From the NCBI GenBank assembly GCA_934309475.1, contig CAKRDK010000040.1, forward strand, positions 1-8,253: DNA of 8,253 nucleotides. Direction: 5' to 3'. The notes under the pieces are model-generated. The model ran no database searches. It was not told where the DNA came from and worked only from the letters and a program-made list of their open reading frames with translations. The position numbers were made by a program, and so were the translations under genes. This stretch comes from an uncultured Roseburia sp. Its GTDB lineage: Bacteria > Bacillota > Clostridia > Lachnospirales > Lachnospiraceae. Positions 1-6,117 of this stretch are shown here, in pieces. Every line of letters starts with the position of its first letter. Position 1 is the stretch's first letter.

Positions 1-7
1 CTCCTAT

Positions 8-36
8 ATCTTATCAAAAACCTTCGTTTTTGTCAA
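8..36 (-). promoter_or_regulatory. Stable-RNA promoter P2 (downstream of a tandem pair), firing left
   Basis: On the minus strand a perfect -35 TTGACA (31-36) is followed by a 17-bp spacer and the -10 TAAGAT (8-13). Initiation is predicted within the first one or two bases of the window. Just upstream, 37-59 is A-rich on the minus strand, like an UP element. No coding gene is visible between P1 and P2, and tandem consensus promoters of this kind are usual for rRNA operons in Firmicutes. I infer that a 16S gene or a tRNA cluster lies beyond the left edge; the gene itself is not in view. Confidence 0.8.
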
Positions 37-168
37 GAACTTTTTTATTTTTCTTTTTGAACTTATCTGTTCGAAAAGCTTTGTGCGACGGCTTTCTTCC
101 TGCTGGTCAAGTAATCAAACTTCCATGTCGGCCTTGCCGTCCGCTTCTGTGTTGTAAGAAGCTTTGCT

Positions 169-197
169 ATTGTATCAAATACAAATGTTTCTGTCAA
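169..197 (-). promoter_or_regulatory. Stable-RNA promoter P1 (upstream of a tandem pair), firing left
   Basis: On the minus strand TTGACA (192-197), a 17-bp spacer and TACAAT (169-174) make a near-perfect sigma-A promoter, 161 bp upstream of P2 and in the same orientation. The transcribed stretch between the two contains a small CGGC-AAG-GCCG hairpin (129-139) but no supported open reading frame. Spacing and orientation match the P1/P2 arrangement of rRNA operons. Confidence 0.82.
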
Positions 198-226
198 CTG
201 TTTTTTTGATATTTTTTTACTTTTTT
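198..226 (-). promoter_or_regulatory. Phased A-tracts (UP element) upstream of P1
   Basis: Directly upstream of the P1 -35 there are three A-tracts on the minus strand, at 201-207, 212-218 and 221-226. Their centres are about 9-11 bp apart, roughly one helical turn, which would bend the DNA and offer a binding surface to the RNA polymerase alpha C-terminal domain. This is the position (about -38 to -67) where UP elements activate rRNA promoters. The activity is inferred from position and composition. Confidence 0.6.
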
Positions 227-294
227 CGCATTTTCTTTTTCAGGGCAACGTCAAGAAGCCTGTTTTGGGAAAAAGTTTCCTATTTACATAACAA

Positions 295-340
295 ATGCAG
301 TATCCAAATGCCACAACATCCGGGTACTGCATCTTTTTTT
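295..340. terminator. Hairpin with T-run between ilvE and the rRNA-type promoters
   Basis: ATGCAGTA (295-302) pairs perfectly with TACTGCAT (325-332). The stem extends through one G.U pair to 295-305/322-332, with a 16-nt loop. On the plus strand it is followed by C and seven T (334-340), a classical terminator tail. On the minus strand the tail after the stem is only TTTGTT. It lies about 25 bp past the ilvE stop, so it may end ilvE transcripts weakly and act more strongly against plus-strand transcription. Confidence 0.55.
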
Positions 341-361
341 ACCTATATAAATATGATTTTT

Positions 362-1423
362 CTAGACTTCTGTTGTCCATCCATATTTATCTTCCAAACG
401 TCCCCACTGGATTCCTGTCAAGGTATCATATAATTTCTGTGTCAGTTCACCAATCTCGAAGTTGTTGACGGTAACAACATCATCTTTGTAACGCAGTTCG
501 CCTACCGGTGAAATTACGGCTGCAGTACCGGTTCCGAATACTTCTTCCAAAGTACCGTCATGTCCTGCTTTCATCAAATCATCGATGGACAGTCTTGTCT
601 CATTTACTTTGTAACCCCAATCTCTTAATAAGTGAATCATGGAATCACGTGTTACACCCGGAAGAACGGTTCCCTCGATTGGTGCTGTATAAATCTCACC
701 TGCAATCTTGAACATGATGTTCATGGTTCCAACTTCTTCTACATATTTACGGTGTTCTCCATCTAACCAGAGTACCTGCGCGTAACCTAATTTTTCTGCT
801 TTTACCTGTCCTAAAATAGAACCTGCGTAATTACCACCACATTTTGTGAAGCCTGTACCACCTTTTACGGCACGAACAAGTTCATCTTCTACTAAAATCT
901 TAACCGGGTTAAGACCTGCTGCATAATATGCTCCTACCGGACAGCAGATAATCATGAATTTGTAAGCGCTTGCCATGTGAACACCAAGTGCTGCTTCTGT
1001 TGCAAACATAAATGGTCTGATGTAAAGAGAGGTATTTGGCTCTGATGGAACCCAGTCCTCTTCTACTTTTACAAGTGCTTTTACAGCTTCCACGAACATG
1101 TCAACCGGGAATTCCGGCATGCAAAGTCTTGCGTTGGAGTTAATCATTCTCTTTGCGTTCATCTCAGGACGGAATAACTGAATCTTGCCTTCTGCCGTAC
1201 GGTATGCTTTCATTCCTTCGAAAGTCTCCTGTGCATAATGTAATGTCACGCAAGCAGGGTCCATTGTAATTGGTCCTTCCGGAACGATTCTTGCATCTTT
1301 CCATCCTTCTTCTTTTGTCCAATCCATAACGAACATGTAATCCGTCATGTATTTACCAAATCCAAGATTTTTCTGGTCTGGTTTCTTCTTTAACTGTTCT
1401 CTTTCCACAAATCTGATATCCAT
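362..1423 (-). CDS. ilvE: Branched-chain amino acid aminotransferase (class IV, PLP)
   Basis: IlvE transfers amino groups between glutamate and the 2-keto acids of valine, leucine and isoleucine, the last step of their synthesis, in the cytosol. The 353-residue product carries the fold-type IV hallmarks in order: LHYAQETFEGMKAYR (61-75), the PLP lysine K194 in GTGFTKCGGNYAGS, EVGTMNIMF (about 230-238), the phosphate-binding segment GTVLPGVTRDS (251-261) and FGTGTAAVISPVG (296-308). Length is normal for bacterial BCAT. I chose the ATG at 1423 because AAAGGA (1435-1440) lies 11 nt upstream. An in-frame GTG at 1468 would add 15 residues but has no ribosome binding site. The gene has its own promoter and CodY-like boxes and stands apart from ilvBN. 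The product is confident; a D-amino acid transaminase is unlikely given the GGNY lysine motif. Confidence 0.96.
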   Translation of the reverse strand: MDIRFVEREQLKKKPDQKNLGFGKYMTDYMFVMDWTKEEGWKDARIVPEGPITMDPACVTLHYAQETFEGMKAYRTAEGKIQLFRPEMNAKRMINSNARLCMPEFPVDMFVEAVKALVKVEEDWVPSEPNTSLYIRPFMFATEAALGVHMASAYKFMIICCPVGAYYAAGLNPVKILVEDELVRAVKGGTGFTKCGGNYAGSILGQVKAEKLGYAQVLWLDGEHRKYVEEVGTMNIMFKIAGEIYTAPIEGTVLPGVTRDSMIHLLRDWGYKVNETRLSIDDLMKAGHDGTLEEVFGTGTAAVISPVGELRYKDDVVTVNNFEIGELTQKLYDTLTGIQWGRLEDKYGWTTEV

Positions 1424-1469
1424 ACGATAACCAATCCTTTCTTTCTGTGTAATCCCATTCTTTCTCACT

Positions 1470-1498
1470 GGATTTCTGAAAATAAGATTCTGAAAATT
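1470..1498 (-). promoter_or_regulatory. Two adjoining CodY-like boxes at the ilvE start site
   Basis: Compared with the CodY consensus AATTTTCWGAAAATT, the minus strand has AATTTTCAGAATCTT at 1484-1498 (13 of 15 matches) and TATTTTCAGAAATCC at 1470-1484 (11 of 15). The centres are 14 bp apart and the boxes share one base. They begin just after the ilvE -10 (1499-1504) and cover the predicted start site, so a bound protein would block initiation. CodY represses branched-chain amino acid genes in Firmicutes when isoleucine, leucine, valine and GTP are plentiful. Binding here is inferred. Confidence 0.66.
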
Positions 1499-1527
1499 AT
1501 TATGATACTTTCTTTTTTCTGTGTCAA
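1499..1527 (-). promoter_or_regulatory. ilvE promoter
   Basis: On the minus strand a perfect TTGACA (1522-1527), a 17-bp spacer and CATAAT (1499-1504, 5 of 6) form a strong sigma-A promoter. Transcription should start near 1492, giving a leader of about 70 nt. That is too short for a T-box riboswitch, and none of its conserved sequence is present. Confidence 0.75.
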
Positions 1528-1661
1528 GATTATTCCAACGGCTTATATCGTTTATGCATATTAGTTATACAATTCCATCGCTATTATAATCCATGATTAT
1601 TGACTGTTTTTTTCTGAATTGAGCCATTTCCACCATTTTCGTAGAAGGCTCGTGTATTCTC

Positions 1662-1670
1662 TGCTATAAT
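1662..1670 (+). promoter_or_regulatory. Extended -10 promoter for the flavin reductase gene
   Basis: TGCTATAAT is a perfect extended -10 element. The -35 position (1642-1647, TAGAAG) is poor, which extended -10 promoters tolerate. The predicted start near 1677 leaves a 42-nt leader to the ATG at 1719. The rest of the 1424-1718 intergenic region holds the ilvE promoter and AT-rich sequence; I see no RNA gene in it. Confidence 0.55.
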
Positions 1671-1718
1671 TTCTGCATATAAATATTATTATCATTATTT
1701 TAGAAAGAGGGGCTTTAT

Positions 1719-2228
1719 ATGCATATTTTTCAACCATATCCAATCGAATTACTGGAATTTAATCCTTTTACTAAAATCGGAAAAGACTGGGCAATGATTA
1801 CAGCCGGCACCAAACAGAAAGCAAACTGTATGACGGTCAGTTGGGGCGGACTCGGCGTTTTATGGGGAAAAAACGTTGCGTTTCTCTTTGTCCGGGACTC
1901 GCGGTACACGAAAGAATTTATTGACAACAGCGAATTTCTCTCCGTCACCTTCTTCGACTCTGCTTCCTACCGTGATGCATTAAACATCTGTGGAACCGTA
2001 TCAGGACGCGATGGTGATAAGTTTGAAAAAGCCGGTATTCATCTCGGTTTCCGCCACAGCATCCCTTACATTGACGAAGGTAATTTTGTCATCTTATGCC
2101 GTAAGCTTGCTGCGACACGTCTCACCGAAGATGTTTTTCTTGATTCTGACATTAAGAAAAAGTGGTATCAGGATGAAGATTATCATACGATGTATGTGGT
2201 AGAGGTCATTGATGTCATGGCCCGCTAA
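1719..2228 (+). CDS. Flavin reductase family protein (FMN-binding split barrel)
   Basis: The 169-residue protein matches the flavin reductase-like (DIM6/NTAB) family: small dimeric split-barrel proteins that bind FMN and in many cases reduce free flavin with NAD(P)H or act as oxidoreductases. Visible hallmarks are NCMTVSWGG (36-44), where the family binds the flavin phosphate, the hydrophobic core strand VAFLFVRDSRYTKEFI (53-68), the strand EFLSVTFF (72-79) and CGTVSGRDGDKFEKAG (91-106). There is no signal peptide, so it is probably cytosolic. The ATG follows AGAGGGG with good spacing. It is a single gene with its own promoter and converges on ilvN across a shared terminator. The neighbours do not indicate its substrate, and family membership does not prove flavin reductase activity. 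Confidence 0.87.
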   Translation: MHIFQPYPIELLEFNPFTKIGKDWAMITAGTKQKANCMTVSWGGLGVLWGKNVAFLFVRDSRYTKEFIDNSEFLSVTFFDSASYRDALNICGTVSGRDGDKFEKAGIHLGFRHSIPYIDEGNFVILCRKLAATRLTEDVFLDSDIKKKWYQDEDYHTMYVVEVIDVMAR

Positions 2229-2251
2229 CCTAAAATATCCTTTTTCCTTGC

Positions 2252-2293
2252 AAAAACGGCATGTCATATTCCATGACATGCCGTCTCCTTTTT
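2252..2293. terminator. Bidirectional rho-independent terminator between the flavin reductase gene and ilvN
   Basis: CGGCATGTCAT (2257-2267) pairs perfectly over 11 bp with ATGACATGCCG (2273-2283) around a 5-nt loop. On the minus strand the stem runs straight into TTTTT (complement of 2252-2256), ideal for ending the ilvBN transcript. On the plus strand a T-run (2289-2293) follows after 5 nt, serving the flavin reductase gene less perfectly. Confidence 0.88.
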
Positions 2294-2311
2294 CATGCAG
2301 GTAACATGATG

Positions 2312-2824
2312 CTATCTGCATGATGTACTGATGGATTCTATTGCAACTGCGCCACCACGTACCACTTCTAAATGTTTATATTTTGATTTTAACAAGGCAA
2401 TCAATTCATTATTCCTGCGTTCTGTCATCATGCACTCTAACAATACGCTGTCGTTGCCGATATCCGCAACCGTAACATTGGAAATCTGGGTGTTGAATAC
2501 CTGTGCAATCCGAAATGCTTCTTCTTTTTCTGCCGCACCTATTGATAAGATTTTCACAAACAAAATCTCTTTCATATGAATCGGAACATCCGTCAAATCA
2601 ATCACTTTTATCACTTCAACCATACGATTGAGCTGTTTTTTAATCTGCTCAAAAGTCACATCATCGCTCTTTACGCAGATTGTCATGCGGGAAACCGTCT
2701 CATCCTCCGTCGTTCCTACCGTAAGACTCTGTAAATTATAACTTTTTGCGGAAAAAAGACCGGAAACAAGTGCCAAAACACCGACCTGATTTTCTACATA
2801 TAATGCAATCCATCTGTTTTTCAT
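2312..2824 (-). CDS. ilvN: Acetolactate synthase small (regulatory) subunit
   Basis: IlvN binds the catalytic subunit IlvB, raises its activity and in most species confers valine feedback inhibition. The 170-residue protein has an N-terminal ACT domain (about 3-77) beginning RWIALYVENQVGVLALVSGL, with LQSLTVG and SRMTI typical of the family. A C-terminal ALS small-subunit domain (about 85-165) ends in VVRGGAVAIES. The loop that is usually N-x-P-G-V-L reads NQVGVL, so the common proline is V14. The Gly-Val-Leu that contacts the effector remains. The start ATG is 14 nt after the ilvB stop, and that gap contains its ribosome binding site AAGGAG (2832-2837), so the two genes are co-transcribed. 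A terminator follows immediately. Confidence 0.95.
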   Translation of the reverse strand: MKNRWIALYVENQVGVLALVSGLFSAKSYNLQSLTVGTTEDETVSRMTICVKSDDVTFEQIKKQLNRMVEVIKVIDLTDVPIHMKEILFVKILSIGAAEKEEAFRIAQVFNTQISNVTVADIGNDSVLLECMMTERRNNELIALLKSKYKHLEVVRGGAVAIESISTSCR

Positions 2825-2838
2825 GGTCTTTCTCCTTT

Positions 2839-4560
2839 CTATTTCAAAATCATCTTGCTCATTGGGTTGCCGCTTTTTACCATCGGAAGCACAATCTCAT
2901 CCGTCGCAATCATAAATTCAATGATGGTCGGCGCATCCTTGTACGTTCTCGCCTCATCGAGCGCCTTCTGGATGTCCTCTTCCTTCTCTACCCGGATTCC
3001 GTGTGCGCCATAGCTTTCTGCAAGTTTTACAAAATCCGGCTCATACGGTGGGCAGGCTTCATTTGGTCCTTTACAGTTTGCCGGACAGGTTCTTCTTCTG
3101 CGCAGACAAGTTGCCTCATACCTTTTTCCATAAAATAACTGCTGCATCTGACGAACCATTCCAAGATAATAGTTGTTCAACAGACAAATGATAACCGGCG
3201 TTCCCTGCACAACTGCAGTTGCCATCTCCTGAATATTCATCTGAAAACCACCATCGCCGGTGATGCAGACAACTTCCGTGTCACGATTGCCAATCTTGGC
3301 TCCGATTGCAGCCGGGAAGCCGAATCCCATCGTTCCCAATCCACCGGATGTAATCATCTGGCGTCTTTCATCCACATCTAAATACTGTGTTGCCCACATC
3401 TGATGCTGTCCGACGTCAGTCACAAAAACCGCCTCGTCGAATGTCGTATTGATATGCTCCATAATCATCTGTGGTGTCATGCCTCGGTCTCTGCGCATCT
3501 CAAGCGGGTTCGTTTTCTCCCACTCCCGGATTTCTTCCTGCCATCTGACCGTATCCATTTTCTCCGCCCACTCAAGAAGCTTTTCTAATGCAACATTGGC
3601 ATCTGATACAACCGGAACATCCACAACTACATTTCTCGAAATGGAAGCTGTGTCCACATCAATATGTATGATTTTTGCTTTCGGTGCAAATTCATTTAAG
3701 TCACCGGTGATTCTGTCATTAAATCTGGTTCCGATGGAAAAAAGAACATCGCACTCGCTGACCGCCATATTGGCAGCATAGCGCCCATGCATACCGCAGT
3801 TTCCCACATAGAGCGGATGGGTCGTCGGAATGGCTCCTTTTCCCATAATGGTTGTGACAACCGGCACTCTCATTTTTTCCACAAAATCCTGCAATTTCTT
3901 ATTAGCCTTTGCAATGTTGATTCCACCGCCCGCTAAAATAACCGGCTTCTTCGCACATTTTAATAATTTGTAGGCTTTTTTCAACTGTCCGATATGTACA
4001 CTTTCATTTAATTTATAGCCACGAATCTGTACGCTTTCCGGATACTCTGAAGGTCCCGTTGCCGTCTGGATATCCTTTGGCAAATCAATCAAAACAGGTC
4101 CCGGTTTTCCGGTTGATGCAATGTGAAATGCCATCTTTATGATACGGCCTAAATCTTTCCGGTCATGAACGGTCACACCATACTTGGTGATTCCTCTGGT
4201 CATACCAACAATGTCCACTTCCTGAAACGCATCGTTTCCAATCAGATTCAAAGGCACCTGACCCGTAAAACACACAAGCGGAATATTATCGTAATGTGCA
4301 TCTGCAAGCCCTGTAATAATATTCGTTGCCCCAGGTCCACTCGTCACCAGGCAGACTCCGACTTTTCCCGTTGATTTTGCATAACCTTCTGCCTCATGAA
4401 TCAGCCCCTGCTCATGTCTCGGAAGGACAACTTCAATCCCGTCCTGCTTATACAATTCATCAAAAAGATCCGTTACTGTTCCACCCGGATAACCAAAGAC
4501 GACATCCACATTCTCTTCCTGCAATGCTTTTACAAATAATTTTCTGCCTGTGATATCCAT
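2839..4560 (-). CDS. ilvB: Acetolactate synthase large (catalytic) subunit
   Basis: This is the ThDP-, Mg- and FAD-dependent enzyme that condenses two pyruvates to acetolactate, or pyruvate and 2-ketobutyrate to acetohydroxybutyrate, starting valine, leucine and isoleucine synthesis. The 573 residues contain the ThDP-activating E50 (PRHEQG), the SGPGATN segment (74-80), a central domain with SIGTRFNDRITG (275-286), and the ThDP/Mg motif GDGG (435-438) through NN (462-463). The IlvN gene next door marks it as the biosynthetic form. Two oddities stand out. The herbicide-site tryptophan of GMVRQW is M472. An insertion of about 18 residues after RYEAT carries four cysteines (C485, C492, C496, C503) as C-x6-C-x3-C-x6-C. 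The ATG follows AAGGGG. It may be transcribed from its own promoter or from upstream genes 84 nt away. Confidence 0.96.
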   Translation of the reverse strand: MDITGRKLFVKALQEENVDVVFGYPGGTVTDLFDELYKQDGIEVVLPRHEQGLIHEAEGYAKSTGKVGVCLVTSGPGATNIITGLADAHYDNIPLVCFTGQVPLNLIGNDAFQEVDIVGMTRGITKYGVTVHDRKDLGRIIKMAFHIASTGKPGPVLIDLPKDIQTATGPSEYPESVQIRGYKLNESVHIGQLKKAYKLLKCAKKPVILAGGGINIAKANKKLQDFVEKMRVPVVTTIMGKGAIPTTHPLYVGNCGMHGRYAANMAVSECDVLFSIGTRFNDRITGDLNEFAPKAKIIHIDVDTASISRNVVVDVPVVSDANVALEKLLEWAEKMDTVRWQEEIREWEKTNPLEMRRDRGMTPQMIMEHINTTFDEAVFVTDVGQHQMWATQYLDVDERRQMITSGGLGTMGFGFPAAIGAKIGNRDTEVVCITGDGGFQMNIQEMATAVVQGTPVIICLLNNYYLGMVRQMQQLFYGKRYEATCLRRRRTCPANCKGPNEACPPYEPDFVKLAESYGAHGIRVEKEEDIQKALDEARTYKDAPTIIEFMIATDEIVLPMVKSGNPMSKMILK

Positions 4561-4599
4561 ACCTGCCCCTTGCCTTTCCTCTGTCTTATTTTATGTGAA

Positions 4600-4628
4600 A
4601 CTATATCCTACTTTAGGTAAGAATGCAA
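4600..4628 (-). promoter_or_regulatory. Candidate ilvB promoter
   Basis: On the minus strand TTGCAT (4623-4628), a 17-bp spacer and TATAGT (4600-4605, 5 of 6) lie in the 84-nt gap upstream of ilvB. A short inverted repeat, CCTA-CTT-TAGG (4607-4617), sits in the spacer beside the -10 and could be an operator. I see no good CodY box or T-box here. No terminator separates this gap from the transporter gene, so read-through is also possible. Confidence 0.45.
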
Positions 4629-4644
4629 TACTTTTTCCAATTTC

Positions 4645-5595
4645 CTAAATATAGCCTAACGTTCTGAGCACAAAAATCCAAAACGTGAGTGTAAATGCTG
4701 CCAGCAGCGTCGTCGTCACGATAATGCTTGCCGTCAGCACATCGTCATTTTTCATGCTCTTTGCCATGATATAACAACTCGGTGTTGTTGGCGATGCCAG
4801 CATAATCAGAATCGCAATCATTTTCTCTCCTGAAAATCCAAGCCATGCGGCAACCGGGAGAAAAATCAGCGGTTGAACTACAAGTTTAATCATTGAAGCT
4901 GCAATCGTCGGTTTGATTTTTGCCAGTGCTTTTCTTCCCTCAAATCCGGCACCAATTACAATGAGTGCTAACGGTGTCGCCATCTGGGCAACCGTATTGA
5001 TGCTTTTATCCATAATAGTTGGAAACTGAATCTTTAAAAGTGCCGCAATCATTCCCAGAAAAATACCGATAATAATCGGGTTTTTCAAAATGTTGATGCA
5101 TGCTTTTTTTATTTTATCTGTGCTGCGCCCTTCCGCCGCGTCGTTTCCCTCAAACGTCAAAACGATAACCGAATAGATATTATATAGCGGCACTGCACCG
5201 ACAATCATCAGTGGTCCCATCGCTGAACTTCCATAAATATTTTGAATAAATGCAAGTCCCATAACCGCCGCACTGCTGCGAAATGATGCCTGCACGAACG
5301 CACCGCGCATACTTTTATCCTTCAGGAAAAGTTTTACGCCGCCCCAGATAAGCCAGAAGCAGGCCGTGCTGGCGAGCGCGCAAAACAAGACATATTTCAG
5401 GTCAAAAATAGCTCTGATATCCACGCCCGAAATATCCCGAAACAGCATAAACGGAAGCGTTACTTTAAAATTAAAACGGTTTGCCACCGTCACAAAGTGC
5501 TCGTCTAACATCCCAATCTGACGGAGAAACCAGCCCAACACCATCACAAGAAAAATGGGTATTGTTACATTTACACTGAAAATAAAATTTTCCAT
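4645..5595 (-). CDS. AEC-family (auxin efflux carrier type) membrane transporter
   Basis: The 316-residue protein is almost wholly hydrophobic, with about ten predicted membrane spans: roughly 8-25, 42-54, 66-90, 102-121, 127-148, 171-190, 203-219, 229-252, 257-275 and 286-311. The N-terminal IPIFLVMVLGWFLRQIGMLD, the cytosolic loop around 150-168 and the late motif LASPTTPSCYIMAKSM (266-281) are typical of the AEC family. Its members move malate, malonate, auxin-like acids or amino-acid-derived acids by secondary transport. The ATG lies one base beyond the folA stop, and its AGAGGG site is inside the folA end, so translation is probably coupled. The substrate cannot be read from sequence. 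Placement between folA and ilvB may reflect only a shared transcript. Confidence 0.88.
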   Translation of the reverse strand: MENFIFSVNVTIPIFLVMVLGWFLRQIGMLDEHFVTVANRFNFKVTLPFMLFRDISGVDIRAIFDLKYVLFCALASTACFWLIWGGVKLFLKDKSMRGAFVQASFRSSAAVMGLAFIQNIYGSSAMGPLMIVGAVPLYNIYSVIVLTFEGNDAAEGRSTDKIKKACINILKNPIIIGIFLGMIAALLKIQFPTIMDKSINTVAQMATPLALIVIGAGFEGRKALAKIKPTIAASMIKLVVQPLIFLPVAAWLGFSGEKMIAILIMLASPTTPSCYIMAKSMKNDDVLTASIIVTTTLLAAFTLTFWIFVLRTLGYI

Positions 5596-5596
5596 T

Positions 5597-6088
5597 TTAT
5601 TTTACCCTCTCATAGCGGTAAAAATAGTACTCCAGACTAAAGTAGGTCTGTTCTTCACTCTCCCCTGTAATCTTCCACTCCGGCTTTTCATCCAGATTCG
5701 GGAAATAGGCGTCCGCCTCAAATGCATAATCAATCTTTGTGATATGTGCAACATCACATTCATCTAAAAGCTGGCGGTAAATTCCTTCCCCGCCGATTAC
5801 ATAGATATCTTCACTGTTGTATTTTTTCAGTTCCTCATGAAGTTCCTCCATGGAATGTACCATAATGGCACCATTCACATGATAATTCTTATTGTGTGTC
5901 AGCACGATGTTTGTTCTGTTTTTTAACGGCAGACCGTTTGGAAAGCTCTCTAACGTCTTTCTTCCCATTACAACAACTTTTCCTGAGGTTGTCTCGCGGA
6001 AAAATTTCATATCTGCCGGAATACTCACCAACAATTTGTTTTTCAGGCCAATTGCCCAATTCTTATCTACTGCTGCTATTAAATTCAT
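5597..6088 (-). CDS. folA: Dihydrofolate reductase
   Basis: FolA reduces dihydrofolate to tetrahydrofolate with NADPH, restoring the cofactor consumed by ThyA next door. The 163 residues show the full fold in order: LIAAVDKNWAIG (3-14), the catalytic acid D26 in SIPADMKFF, VVVMGRKTLESFP (38-50) for NADPH, R58 in KNRTNIVLT contacting the folate tail, VIGGEGIYRQLL (97-108), and T117 in HITKID. The usual LPW before the catalytic acid reads LLV, so the conserved active-site tryptophan (W22 in E. coli) is V21. I chose the ATG at 6088 because GAGAGGG (6098-6104) is 9 nt upstream. The in-frame ATG at 6097 directly abuts that site and is too close. The gene lies 29 nt after thyA and 1 nt before the transporter gene. 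Confidence 0.95.
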   Translation of the reverse strand: MNLIAAVDKNWAIGLKNKLLVSIPADMKFFRETTSGKVVVMGRKTLESFPNGLPLKNRTNIVLTHNKNYHVNGAIMVHSMEELHEELKKYNSEDIYVIGGEGIYRQLLDECDVAHITKIDYAFEADAYFPNLDEKPEWKITGESEEQTYFSLEYYFYRYERVK

Positions 6089-6097
6089 TTTTTCCAT

Positions 6098-6104
6098 CCC
6101 TCTC
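6098..6104 (-). promoter_or_regulatory. Ribosome binding site that decides the folA start
   Basis: GAGAGGG on the minus strand abuts an ATG at 6097 with no spacer but lies 9 nt before the ATG at 6088. Normal spacing therefore favours the shorter protein, starting MNLIAAV, which also aligns better with the usual DHFR N-terminus. Confidence 0.7.
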
Positions 6105-6117
6105 TTATAACTATGTT

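Noticed and set aside
164..433. An 89-codon plus-strand reading frame across the rRNA-type promoter region and the end of ilvE
   Set aside because: It runs through minus-strand promoter elements, A-tracts and antisense ilvE, has no ribosome binding site, and its low-complexity Phe-rich translation reflects T-runs.
1424..1468. A longer ilvE starting at the GTG at 1468
   Set aside because: No ribosome binding site precedes it, while AAAGGA sits at a usable distance before the ATG at 1423. The extra residues do not resemble BCAT N-termini.
1424..1492. T-box riboswitch or leader-peptide attenuator for ilvE
   Set aside because: The leader is only about 70 nt, lacks the conserved T-box sequence, and has no terminator stem or run of Ile/Leu/Val codons.
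1608..1622. A CodY-like half-site upstream of the flavin reductase gene
   Set aside because: Only about 9 of 15 bases match and the right half is not conserved, which is close to chance in AT-rich DNA.
2294..2322. CATGCAG/CTGCATG inverted repeat as a second terminator after ilvN
   Set aside because: Seven pairs with a 15-nt loop, overlapping the ilvN stop and without a T-run; the neighbouring 11-bp hairpin explains termination better.
2746..4553. Several plus-strand reading frames of 60-130 codons opposite ilvB and ilvN
   Set aside because: They are antisense shadows of well-recognised enzymes, with no ribosome binding sites or recognisable products.
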